Positions 15,761 through 23,451 of a DNA stretch of 64,000 nucleotides are shown piece after piece. Origin of the DNA: Empedobacter brevis_A (GTDB taxonomy: Bacteria > Bacteroidota > Bacteroidia > Flavobacteriales > Weeksellaceae); the NCBI RefSeq assembly GCF_965118635.1, contig NZ_CBCPHV010000006.1, forward strand, positions 186,001 through 250,000, read 5' to 3'. The notes under the pieces were generated by a model, which saw only the letters and a list, made by a program, of their open reading frames with translations, did not search any database and was not told where the DNA came from. A program made the translations under genes and the position numbers. Within the stretch, counting starts at the first letter, position 1; every line of letters starts with the position of its first letter.

Positions 15761-18007
15761 ATGAAAAAAATATTCACTTCAGTTTTTATACTGAGTGCAG
15801 TGCTAACTTACGCACAATCTACTTTAAAAGGGAAAATTACGGATCAAAATAAACAACCAATCGTTGGAGCAGAAGTGTTTTTGGAAAACACAGATCATTC
15901 TGTTATAACGGATGAAAATGGAAATTTTGAAATAGAAAATTATCAACCAACGTCGGTTTTAGGCGTTTTTTATGAGAATGAAACAACTACTTTTAAGGAA
16001 TTAAAAGATGAATTTCAGAATATAACTATCAATGTAAAGGATCATTTCGGAGATACAAGTTTGAAAGAAGTTGTTGTGAAGGATAGAAGTAGTTCGCTAA
16101 AAAAATCGAAGTTTGCAACAAATATGACGACAATGTCTGGAAAAGAATTGTTGAAAGCTGCTTGTTGTAATTTAGCTGAATCTTTTGAGACAAATCCTTC
16201 TATTGATGTTAATTTTTCGGATGCTGTAACTGGGAATAAGCAAATAAAAATGTTAGGTTTAACATCGCCTTATATTTTGATAGCTGAAGAAAATATTCCG
16301 AATGTTCGTGGTGCTTCGCAAGCTTTCGGACTTAGTTTTACGCCAGGAACTTGGGTAGAAAGTATTCAAGTGACGAAAGGTGCAGGAACTGTAATTAATG
16401 GTTATGAAAGTATTTCAGGGCAAATTAATACTGAATTAATAAAACCTTCGAATGATATTCCATTATTTGTAAATCTTTATGGTTCGACAGATTCTCGTTT
16501 CGAAGGAAATGTACATTTGAATAAAAAATTGAATGATAAATGGAGTTCTTCACTTTTTATTCATGGAAATGCGCGTGTTGCTAAAAATGATATGAACGAT
16601 GATGGATTTTTGGATAATCCACTTGGACATCAGGTAAATGTGATGAATCGTTGGCAATATCAAAACTTAGAAAAAGGTTGGGTTGGATTTTTATCTGCTC
16701 GATATTTGAATGATCGTAAACAAGGAGGACAAGTAGATTTTGATCGACATAGAGATAAGTTGACAACAAATTATTGGGGATCAGAAATCAATACGAATCG
16801 TGTAGATCTTTCGTCAAAAGTTGGATATGTTTTTCCAGAAATGCCTTTTCAGAGCATGGGATTGCAAACAGCATTCAGCTATCACAAACAAAATTCTTAT
16901 TTCGGATTGAATCAATATAATATTGAACAACAAAGTTTTTATGCAAATTATATTTTTAGTTCTATTATCAGTAATACCAAAAATAAATTTTCTACAGGAT
17001 CGAGTTTTACATACGATAAATTTAAGGAATTTGTAGTGCTTCCTACAAATGAAAATCATAATCGAATAGATAATTCTGCTGGTGCTTTTTTTGAATATAC
17101 TTATGATAATATGAAGAATTTCAATATGATTGCAGGACTTCGTGGGGATTATCATAATCGAATGGGATTTTTCTTAACACCACGTTTGCATGCGCGTTAT
17201 ACTCCGATAAAAGGAACAACGGTAAAAGCATCGGTTGGTAGAGGAAAACGAATCAATAATGTATTTGCGGAAAATCAGAACTTATTTGCATCCTCAAGAC
17301 AATTTAATATTATTGGAAATGGAGGAAAAATATATGGTTTAGATCCAGAAATTGCATGGAATTATGGATTTAGTGTTACACAGGAATTCAAATTATTTGG
17401 AAAGAATGCAGATGTTACAGCAGATTTTTATCGAACAGATTTTCAAAATCAAATCGTAACAGATATAGATTATTCAGCTCGTCAAGTAAGATTTTATAAT
17501 TTAGAAGGTGATTCGTATGCAAATTCATTCCAACTCGATTTTAATTATAATCCATTTACAACTTTCAAAATTAGAGCATCATATAAATATTATGATATCG
17601 CAACTGATTATGAAAAAGGAAAACTAGAGCGTCCATTACAAGCGAAACATCGTTTTTTTACAAATCTTGAATATGAAACGCGCGAACATAATGGGAAAAA
17701 TTGGCGTTTTGATGTAACTTATAATTGGATCGGAAAACAACGTTTACCAAATACATCAGATAATTTACCAGAAAATCAATTAAGTGATTATTCGAATCCT
17801 TTTGGAACAGTTAATTTTCAAATTACATGTATTTTTTCAAAACGTTTTGAAGTTTATGTTGGAGGAGAAAATGTCACAAATTATCAACAACATCGTGTAA
17901 TTTTAGGAGCAGATAATCCATTTGGTTCTAATTTCGATAGTTCGATTGTTTATGCACCAATTTTTGGGCAGATGTATTATGCAGGATTAAGATTTAGTTT
18001 AAAATAA
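15761..18007 (+). CDS. TonB-dependent outer membrane receptor, probably for a metal
   Basis: This 748-residue outer membrane receptor starts at the ATG at 15761, where a signal peptide ending TYAQ begins. A carboxypeptidase-like beta-sandwich (residues about 18-90, LKGKITDQNKQPIVGAEVFL) precedes the plug. The plug reads ACCNLAESFETNPSID, then KMLGLTSPYILIAEENIPNVRG and GAGTVINGYESISGQIN. The Cys-Cys at the plug start and the lack of an RGG-type opening are typical of the putative copper receptors of Bacteroidota. A 22-strand barrel follows, ending in an aromatic Phe-Ser-Leu-Lys. It sits between the HYC_CC_PP-type gene and an HMA-domain gene. Metal identity is inferred from these neighbours. 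Confidence 0.88.
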   Translation: MKKIFTSVFILSAVLTYAQSTLKGKITDQNKQPIVGAEVFLENTDHSVITDENGNFEIENYQPTSVLGVFYENETTTFKELKDEFQNITINVKDHFGDTSLKEVVVKDRSSSLKKSKFATNMTTMSGKELLKAACCNLAESFETNPSIDVNFSDAVTGNKQIKMLGLTSPYILIAEENIPNVRGASQAFGLSFTPGTWVESIQVTKGAGTVINGYESISGQINTELIKPSNDIPLFVNLYGSTDSRFEGNVHLNKKLNDKWSSSLFIHGNARVAKNDMNDDGFLDNPLGHQVNVMNRWQYQNLEKGWVGFLSARYLNDRKQGGQVDFDRHRDKLTTNYWGSEINTNRVDLSSKVGYVFPEMPFQSMGLQTAFSYHKQNSYFGLNQYNIEQQSFYANYIFSSIISNTKNKFSTGSSFTYDKFKEFVVLPTNENHNRIDNSAGAFFEYTYDNMKNFNMIAGLRGDYHNRMGFFLTPRLHARYTPIKGTTVKASVGRGKRINNVFAENQNLFASSRQFNIIGNGGKIYGLDPEIAWNYGFSVTQEFKLFGKNADVTADFYRTDFQNQIVTDIDYSARQVRFYNLEGDSYANSFQLDFNYNPFTTFKIRASYKYYDIATDYEKGKLERPLQAKHRFFTNLEYETREHNGKNWRFDVTYNWIGKQRLPNTSDNLPENQLSDYSNPFGTVNFQITCIFSKRFEVYVGGENVTNYQQHRVILGADNPFGSNFDSSIVYAPIFGQMYYAGLRFSLK

Positions 18008-18031
18008 AAAAAACATAAAAATAAATATACA

Positions 18032-18433
18032 ATGAAAAAATTATTAGCTTTTGCTTTTGTTACAATTATAGGAATTAGTGCACAAGCACAAAATAAAAAT
18101 GCAAAACACGATTTGCATGTAAAAGGAAATTGTGAGCAATGTAAAGAACGTATTGAGAAAGCAGCTTATGGTGTAAAAGGAGTGAAAATGGCAACTTGGG
18201 ATGCAGATTTTCAAAATTTACATATTGTTTTGAACGAAACAAAAAATAAGGTTGATGCTGTAGAAGATGCTGTAATCGCAGTAGGACACGATACAAATGC
18301 AAAACGTGCAGATGATAAAGTTTACGAAAATTTACATTCTTGCTGTTTGTATGATCGTGATGAAACGGAAGGAGAAAATGCTACAGAAACATCTCAGAAG
18401 AAAGAAGAAGATCATACGAATCATCATCATTAA
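18032..18433 (+). CDS. Periplasmic heavy-metal-associated (HMA) domain protein
   Basis: The 133-residue protein has a signal peptide (MKKLLAFAFVTIIGISAQAQ) and one HMA fold. The metal loop is GNCEQCKERIE (CxxC) near residue 32, and the rest follows the beta-alpha-beta-beta-alpha-beta order with VKGVKMATWD. After the domain comes a Cys-Cys pair (LHSCCLYDR) and an acidic tail ending in histidines (HTNHHH), adding further possible metal ligands. Exported HMA proteins can pass copper or zinc to receptors or transporters. It lies 24 bases after the TonB receptor and closes this cluster at a strong terminator, so the three genes are probably one operon. Confidence 0.88.
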   Translation: MKKLLAFAFVTIIGISAQAQNKNAKHDLHVKGNCEQCKERIEKAAYGVKGVKMATWDADFQNLHIVLNETKNKVDAVEDAVIAVGHDTNAKRADDKVYENLHSCCLYDRDETEGENATETSQKKEEDHTNHHH

Positions 18434-18455
18434 TATTTAATTTAATATACAAATC

Positions 18456-18487
18456 AAAAGCAACTATTTTTAGTTGCTTTTTTTTGT
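18456..18487 (+). terminator. Terminator of the metal uptake cluster
   Basis: AAAAGCAACTA (18457-18467) pairs with TAGTTGCTTTT (18471-18481), followed by a T-run. Confidence 0.88.
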
Positions 18488-18599
18488 TTTTAAGTATTTA
18501 TTTAATCCATAAATGTTTTTATTTTAACATTTAGTTAACATTAACATTTTACTTTTGTCTTCCTTACTTTTTTAATAGAATAACAAATTAAATTAAAAA

Positions 18600-19124
18600 G
18601 TGAAAACTGGACAAATTGTAGAAATTCCGCAAGAATCCTCTATTTATAAAAAAGAGATTCCAACTTTTGATTCCAAAGAAGAAGAGCTTTTTTGGAAAGT
18701 TAAGCAAAGAGAATATTCTTTGTTTGAAGGTTTTATTGTAGGAGAACACAAAGGAGTTGAACAATTTGAAATTGGACAACGAAAAGGTTTGAATATAAGT
18801 GGTAAGAAACTTCCAGTTTATGTTATAGGAATTGATGAGGTAGAAAATAGGGTTTTTGTAGGCCAAGGAAAAAATCATCTAGGACTTTTTGCTGATGTAT
18901 TACATTTTACTGAAAAAAATATAAACTGGTTGAATAAACCTATTGAAGATATTGTAATTGAAGTTCAAGTTTTTTCTTCTCAACTTGAAAATGAAATAAC
19001 TGCAAAATTTTATCAATTTAAGGATAATTACTTTTTAGAATTTAACACACAAATTCCATTAATCATTAAAAATTACACAATAGGACTTTCTTATGAAAAT
19101 GAGAATGTTTTGATATTAAAATAA
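18600..19124 (+). CDS. Stand-alone MnmA C-terminal domain protein
   Basis: The 174-residue protein matches only the last third of MnmA, the tRNA 2-thiouridylase. Visible are the linker and central domain with VGEHKGVEQFEIGQRKGLNI (MnmA: GEHxGxxxxTIGQRxGL) and VYVIGIDEVENRVFVGQG, then a beta-barrel-like C-terminus. The N-terminal ATP pyrophosphatase domain with its SGGVDSS loop and catalytic cysteines is absent, and there is no trace of it upstream: 18488-18599 is ordinary intergenic DNA with a TACTTTTG promoter box. About 27 residues are inserted before VGEHKG. The only start is GTG at 18600. It cannot thiolate tRNA by itself; it may be a tRNA-binding accessory or a relic. A complete mnmA elsewhere is expected. 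Confidence 0.7.
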   Translation: MKTGQIVEIPQESSIYKKEIPTFDSKEEELFWKVKQREYSLFEGFIVGEHKGVEQFEIGQRKGLNISGKKLPVYVIGIDEVENRVFVGQGKNHLGLFADVLHFTEKNINWLNKPIEDIVIEVQVFSSQLENEITAKFYQFKDNYFLEFNTQIPLIIKNYTIGLSYENENVLILK

Positions 19125-19143
19125 ACAACTATTATTTATTAAA

Positions 19144-20928
19144 ATGAAATTAAAATTTACATTTTTATCATTTGCTTTAGCATTATTCGCACAAGCTCAA
19201 AAAGCTCCGGCGTATTACTCAAGCATTAATTTTACCAAAACTAAAAACGAATTGAAAAATGACGTAGCAAAATTGATTAGCGATACGCATAAACAAAACG
19301 TTTCTTATTCAGCAGGTTTAGCAAATTTATTCAAAACGAGTGATGCTGATCCAGAAAATCCATCTAATTTATTACTTATTTATGGTTCTCAAAGTTCAGG
19401 AACACATCAAAGAAGTCGTGCGCATTCAGGATCTTGGAACAGAGAGCATGTTTTTGCAAAATCGAAAGGAACTCCAAATTTAGGAACTGATGGTCCAGGA
19501 TCAGATGGGCATCATATACGTCCAGCAGATATTTCATTAAACAGCTCAAGAGGAAACTTACTTTTTGATGATGGAGTAGGGGTTATGGCAACCAAAACAA
19601 GCCGTGGAGGTTGGTATCCAGGAGAAGAATGGAAAGGAGATGTAGCAAGAATCTTGATGTATATGTATGTTCGTTACAATTCGAGAGCATTACCTCTTAA
19701 TATTACTTTTGGACCTAGTACTTATTCATCAGATTTTCCTGATATTCTTTTAAAATGGAATGTAGAAGATCCTGTATCAGAATTTGAAAAACAAAGAAAT
19801 AATGTTGTAGCAAATGTACAAGGAAATAGAAATCCATTTATTGATAATCCTTATTTAGCAACTGTTATTTGGGGAGGACCAACTGCAAAAAATACTTGGC
19901 CAGATTCTTTTAATGGAGAAGGAGGAAGTGAAATAGATACAGAAAATCCAACTGTACCAACAGATTTAGCATCAACAAATGTTACAAGTTCTAGCGTATC
20001 TTTAACATGGACAGCATCAACAGATAATGTAGCTGTAAGTGGTTATGATATTTATGTAAATAATGTTTATAATTCTTCAGTTTTTTCTAATAATGCAACT
20101 GTATCAGGATTAGCTGCTTCTACTAAATATTCTTTTTATGTTGTAGCAAAAGATGGTGCAGGAAACAAATCAGATAATAGTCAATCGATTGAAGTTACAA
20201 CAAAAGAATTTAATTCTGGCGGAGGAACAGGAGAAGGAACTTCTTGTGGCACAGAAGATTTTGAAAATATTCCTTCTACAGGTAGTACACCTCCAGCATC
20301 AGCTTACACAGATAGAACTTGGACGAGTAGAGGAATTGTATGGACTGCAACAAATGCAAGAACAGATAAACAAATCTATATAGATGGAGATAACAATAAA
20401 GCAATTTGTATGAGAAAAGGTACATTGACTTCATCGACTATATCAGGAGGAATAGGATCTTTATCTGTAAAAACTTATCTTCCTTTTTCGGATAAAGACG
20501 GATATTATACATTAAAAATTAATGGAGAAGTTAAAGGACAAATCCCTTATTCTAAGAAGGCTCAAACTACAACTATAAATGATATTAATATTGAAGGAAA
20601 TGTTGTGATAGAGTTAGTGGATGAAGTTTCAAATAATAGAGTTTCTTTTGATAATATATCTTGGACTTGCTACGAAAAATTAGGAACAAACGAAATCGTA
20701 AAACAAACGAATAAGTTGATTATTTCGCCTAATCCAGTAAAGAATCATGAGTTTGTTATTAATGGTCTTGAAAATAAAGAAACAATCCAAATCTTTAATA
20801 TCAATGGACAATTGGTTCAAACAATTGAAAATGTTACAAACAATTCTAAAGTTAGATTAAATAAAGTTCCTAAAGGAGTTTATATTATAAAAACAAAAAC
20901 ACAATCGAGTAAAGTAATTATAAATTAA
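19144..20928 (+). CDS. Secreted endonuclease I with fibronectin III domain and T9SS tail
   Basis: This 594-residue nuclease is exported and probably surface-bound or released. After a signal peptide (to AQAQ) comes an endonuclease I (EndA/NucM) domain, residues about 20-260, with the His-Me landmarks SWNREHVFAKS, DGHHIRPADISLNSSRGNL and GDVARILMYM. A fibronectin type III domain follows (about 275-355, PTVPTDLASTN... AKDGAGNKS), then a Ser/Thr/Gly linker, a beta-sandwich (about 375-510) and a C-terminal type IX sorting domain (ISPNPVKN ... GVYIIK ... KVIIN). Enzymes of this family cut DNA and RNA without sequence preference. A likely role is nucleic acid scavenging or matrix turnover. The gene starts 20 bases after the MnmA-like gene, so the two may be co-transcribed. 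Confidence 0.92.
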   Translation: MKLKFTFLSFALALFAQAQKAPAYYSSINFTKTKNELKNDVAKLISDTHKQNVSYSAGLANLFKTSDADPENPSNLLLIYGSQSSGTHQRSRAHSGSWNREHVFAKSKGTPNLGTDGPGSDGHHIRPADISLNSSRGNLLFDDGVGVMATKTSRGGWYPGEEWKGDVARILMYMYVRYNSRALPLNITFGPSTYSSDFPDILLKWNVEDPVSEFEKQRNNVVANVQGNRNPFIDNPYLATVIWGGPTAKNTWPDSFNGEGGSEIDTENPTVPTDLASTNVTSSSVSLTWTASTDNVAVSGYDIYVNNVYNSSVFSNNATVSGLAASTKYSFYVVAKDGAGNKSDNSQSIEVTTKEFNSGGGTGEGTSCGTEDFENIPSTGSTPPASAYTDRTWTSRGIVWTATNARTDKQIYIDGDNNKAICMRKGTLTSSTISGGIGSLSVKTYLPFSDKDGYYTLKINGEVKGQIPYSKKAQTTTINDINIEGNVVIELVDEVSNNRVSFDNISWTCYEKLGTNEIVKQTNKLIISPNPVKNHEFVINGLENKETIQIFNINGQLVQTIENVTNNSKVRLNKVPKGVYIIKTKTQSSKVIIN

Positions 20929-20943
20929 TATTTTAATTAAACA

Positions 20944-20980
20944 TAAAAAAATCCGACTCAATTGAGTCGGATTTTTTATT
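20944..20980. terminator. Bidirectional terminator between nuclease gene and dnaJ
   Basis: A perfect stem (20950-20961 with 20962-20973) is flanked by A- and T-runs and lies between two converging genes. Confidence 0.88.
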
Positions 20981-20994
20981 TATATGATTTTCAA

Positions 20995-22116
20995 TTACTG
21001 AAACATATCTTTTACACGTTCAAAGAATGATTTCTCATTTTTCGAAGGTTCTGGTGAGAAATGATCATCTTCTCTCATTTTTTCAAAAAATGCTTCTTGC
21101 TCTTTTGATAAATGACTTGGCGTCCAAATGTTAACATGAACAAATAAATCACCTTTTCCATAACCATTCAAATCAGGTAAACCTTGACCTTTTAAACGCA
21201 ATACTTTTCCAGATTGAGTTCCTTTATCAATTTTAATTTTTACTTTACCGTTAACAGTAGGTATTTCTTTTGAAGCTCCTAAAACAGCATCAGGAATAGA
21301 AACATACAAATCGAAATGTAAGTTATTTCCATCACGTTTTAATGTTTCGTGTTCTTCTTCTTCAATCAAAACAAGTAAATCACCAGGAATACCATCAAAT
21401 GGAGCATCGTTACCTTTTCCACGAACTTGCAATTGAATTCCTTCTCTTGCACCAGCAGGGATTTTAATATCGATTGTTTCCTCAACTTTGATTAAACCTT
21501 GGTTGTTTGCTCCCGAAGGAATTTTGTCTGCAACTTTTCCAACTCCTTGACAAGTAGAACAAGTTGTAGCTGTTTGCATTTGTCCTAAAAAGGTATTGGT
21601 TACACGAACTTGCTGTCCAGAACCACCACAAGATGGACAAGTTTTAGACGTAACGCCATCAGCTTGTTTGAAACGTTTAACTTTTACTTTTTTCTCGCAA
21701 CCGTTTACCATTTCTTCTAAGTTCAATTTTACGCGAATACGCAAATCAGAACCTTTCATTCGGCGAGGACCACGAGATTGACCACCAAATCCACCACCGA
21801 AACCTCCGCCGCCAAAGATATCGCCGAAATGAGAGAAAATATCTTCCATATTCATTCCGCCACCGCCGAATCCTCCGCCGCTAGCTCCTCCCATTCCTGC
21901 ATGTCCGAATTGATCGTAACGTGCACGTTTTTGGTCGTCGCTTAAAACTTCGTATGCTTCTGCAGCTTCCTTAAATTTGTCTTCTGCCTCTTTGTCACCA
22001 GGATTTTTGTCAGGGTGATATTTAATGGCAAGTTTACGATAAGCTTTCTTGATATGCTCTGATGTAGCAGATTTTTCGACCTGCAATATTTCGTAATAAT
22101 CTCTTTTTGATGACAT
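20995..22116 (-). CDS. dnaJ: Chaperone DnaJ
   Basis: DnaJ delivers unfolded clients to DnaK and stimulates its ATPase. The 373-residue protein has a J domain with HPD near residue 33-35, a Gly/Phe-rich region (about 75-115), a zinc region and two C-terminal substrate domains. Only two CxxCxGxG repeats are present (CPSCGGSG and CSTCQGVG), corresponding to repeats II and III; repeats I and IV, which make the first zinc site, are missing. I recall the same shortened zinc region from other Flavobacteriia. It lies 14 bases after grpE in one operon; dnaK is not in the window. Confidence 0.96.
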   Translation of the reverse strand: MSSKRDYYEILQVEKSATSEHIKKAYRKLAIKYHPDKNPGDKEAEDKFKEAAEAYEVLSDDQKRARYDQFGHAGMGGASGGGFGGGGMNMEDIFSHFGDIFGGGGFGGGFGGQSRGPRRMKGSDLRIRVKLNLEEMVNGCEKKVKVKRFKQADGVTSKTCPSCGGSGQQVRVTNTFLGQMQTATTCSTCQGVGKVADKIPSGANNQGLIKVEETIDIKIPAGAREGIQLQVRGKGNDAPFDGIPGDLLVLIEEEEHETLKRDGNNLHFDLYVSIPDAVLGASKEIPTVNGKVKIKIDKGTQSGKVLRLKGQGLPDLNGYGKGDLFVHVNIWTPSHLSKEQEAFFEKMREDDHFSPEPSKNEKSFFERVKDMFQ

Positions 22117-22130
22117 TTTCCTAATCTAAA

Positions 22131-22688
22131 TTATAATCCAACAACAACTTTCGCGTAGCGAATAACTACATCATTTAATAAATAACCAGTTTCTACAACA
22201 TCAACAATTTTACCTTTCAAATCTTCTGTTGGAGCAGGGATTTGAGTAATTGCTTCGTGAAAATCTGTGTTGAAATCATCACCAGGTTTTACTTCCATTT
22301 CTTTCAAACCTTTTGCACGCAATGTTTCGATTAATTTATTATTGATTAATTCAACTCCTTGAAGTATGTTATCGTCTCCAGATTTTTCTATTTGATTGAT
22401 TGCACGTTTAAAATCGTCTAAAACAGGTAATAATGAAGTGATAACTTCTTTGTTTGCTGTTTTGAAAATATCCATGCGTTCGCGAGAAGTACGTTTTTTG
22501 AAGTTGTCGAACTCTGCAAATAAACGTAAATATTGATCTTTTTCTTTTGCTAATTGTTCTTTAACAATTTCTAATTCTGACTTTCCAGCAGTATCTTCTT
22601 GAGATGTTTCTGCAGTGTTATCATTCTCTTGAACGTTGTCTTGAAGATTTTCGTTCTCTAATTCTTCGTGTATATTTTGGTCAGACAT
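22131..22688 (-). CDS. grpE: Nucleotide exchange factor GrpE
   Basis: GrpE releases ADP from DnaK. The 185-residue protein starts at the ATG at 22688 (MSDQNIHEELENEN); an open extension to 22742 is basic, unlike the acidic, disordered N-terminus normal for GrpE. A long coiled coil (about 45-95) is followed by the four-helix and beta-wing parts, with FDNFKKRTSRER and LLPVLDDFKRAI typical of the family. The C-terminal beta wing ends YAKVVVGL. It is the first gene of the grpE-dnaJ operon. Confidence 0.95.
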   Translation of the reverse strand: MSDQNIHEELENENLQDNVQENDNTAETSQEDTAGKSELEIVKEQLAKEKDQYLRLFAEFDNFKKRTSRERMDIFKTANKEVITSLLPVLDDFKRAINQIEKSGDDNILQGVELINNKLIETLRAKGLKEMEVKPGDDFNTDFHEAITQIPAPTEDLKGKIVDVVETGYLLNDVVIRYAKVVVGL

Positions 22689-22771
22689 AATCTTATTAGT
22701 TTTTTTGTTTCTGATTAAATCAAATAGTTTGCCAATGCGCATTATGTGTCGTTTTGTCAGATTTTTAATAA

Positions 22772-22805
22772 AAAAGAAGCACTTCTGTCGCGAGAAGTGC
22801 TTCGG
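22772..22805 (-). terminator. Terminator on the minus strand upstream of grpE
   Basis: GAAGCACTTCT (22778-22788) pairs with AGAAGTGCTTC (22795-22805); the T-run is on the minus-strand side. It ends transcripts coming from the membrane-protein/TonB/M23 operon, about 250 bases beyond its last gene. Confidence 0.8.
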
Positions 22806-22887
22806 TAAATGTATAAATATTTTTTTTGATTTGAGGTTTGATAGATTATATTAATAGTTTAATAATAAATTTGTTTTTATATCTCTA

Positions 22888-22975
22888 AGTGTTATTCTGA
22901 ACTTGTTTCAGGAATACAGATTACGAGCTTGACTTTGAGGATGCGAAGTTGAAATGAATTCAATTTGACAAAGAG
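22888..22975. repeat. Degenerate intergenic repeat (flavobacterial 'TTCTGAACTTGTTTCAG' type)
   Basis: The stretch contains TTATTCTGAACTTGTTTCAG and, 60 bases on, GATGCGAAGTTGAAATG. From memory this wording is shared by a dispersed intergenic repeat common in Flavobacteriia. The normally pairing second arm is poorly conserved, so it is a decayed copy inside the 3' untranslated region of the neighbouring operon. The rest of 22806-23056 shows nothing else I can name. Confidence 0.45.
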
Positions 22976-23056
22976 CTTTTTTTTAAAAAAAATTATTCTT
23001 TGAAATTATTTGTATCTATCTTTTTGTTTTTCAGTTTTTTTGTGGAAAATAATTTA

Positions 23057-23407
23057 TTATACCTTGTTTTTTTTATTATTCTTGCCTTTTAAATATAAAA
23101 TAAATAAAGTTAATATTCCTGATATAATTGAAATTGGAAATATCCAAAACGGAAGAAAAATCCATAAAAAATAATATTCTAAAGTTTTATAAAAATTGAA
23201 AAAAGTAAAATCATTTAAGTTTTGGTTTTCAAAGCTTTCATTTAATGATGCAAAATATAATAACAATAAAAATAACCAAAATATAAAACTATAAGTTTTT
23301 AAATATTTTATTTTACCTATTTTCTTGTTCATGAAAAAAACAGGTAAAATTGAAAAAATAAATATAATTGGAATGATGATATAACCGATATATTTTTGAA
23401 AATCCAT
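23057..23407 (-). CDS. Small three- to four-helix membrane protein, function unknown
   Basis: I do not recognise this 116-residue protein. It starts at the ATG at 23407 (MDFQKY). Hydrophobic segments lie at about 6-28, 40-55 and 78-108, separated by short charged loops, and the C-terminus is lysine- and asparagine-rich (KGKNNKKNKV), which should stay in the cytoplasm. Base composition is even more AT-rich than its neighbours. It lies 44 bases after the TonB receptor with no terminator between, so it is probably the last gene of that operon. Confidence 0.65.
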   Translation of the reverse strand: MDFQKYIGYIIIPIIFIFSILPVFFMNKKIGKIKYLKTYSFIFWLFLLLLYFASLNESFENQNLNDFTFFNFYKTLEYYFLWIFLPFWIFPISIISGILTLFILYLKGKNNKKNKV

Positions 23408-23451
23408 TGTCAATTAGAATTAATTTATCCTAATATTAATTTTGAATAGTT

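Noticed and set aside
22689..22742. N-terminal extension of GrpE.
   Set aside because: It is basic and hydrophobic, unlike the acidic N-terminus of GrpE, and would remove the promoter region.
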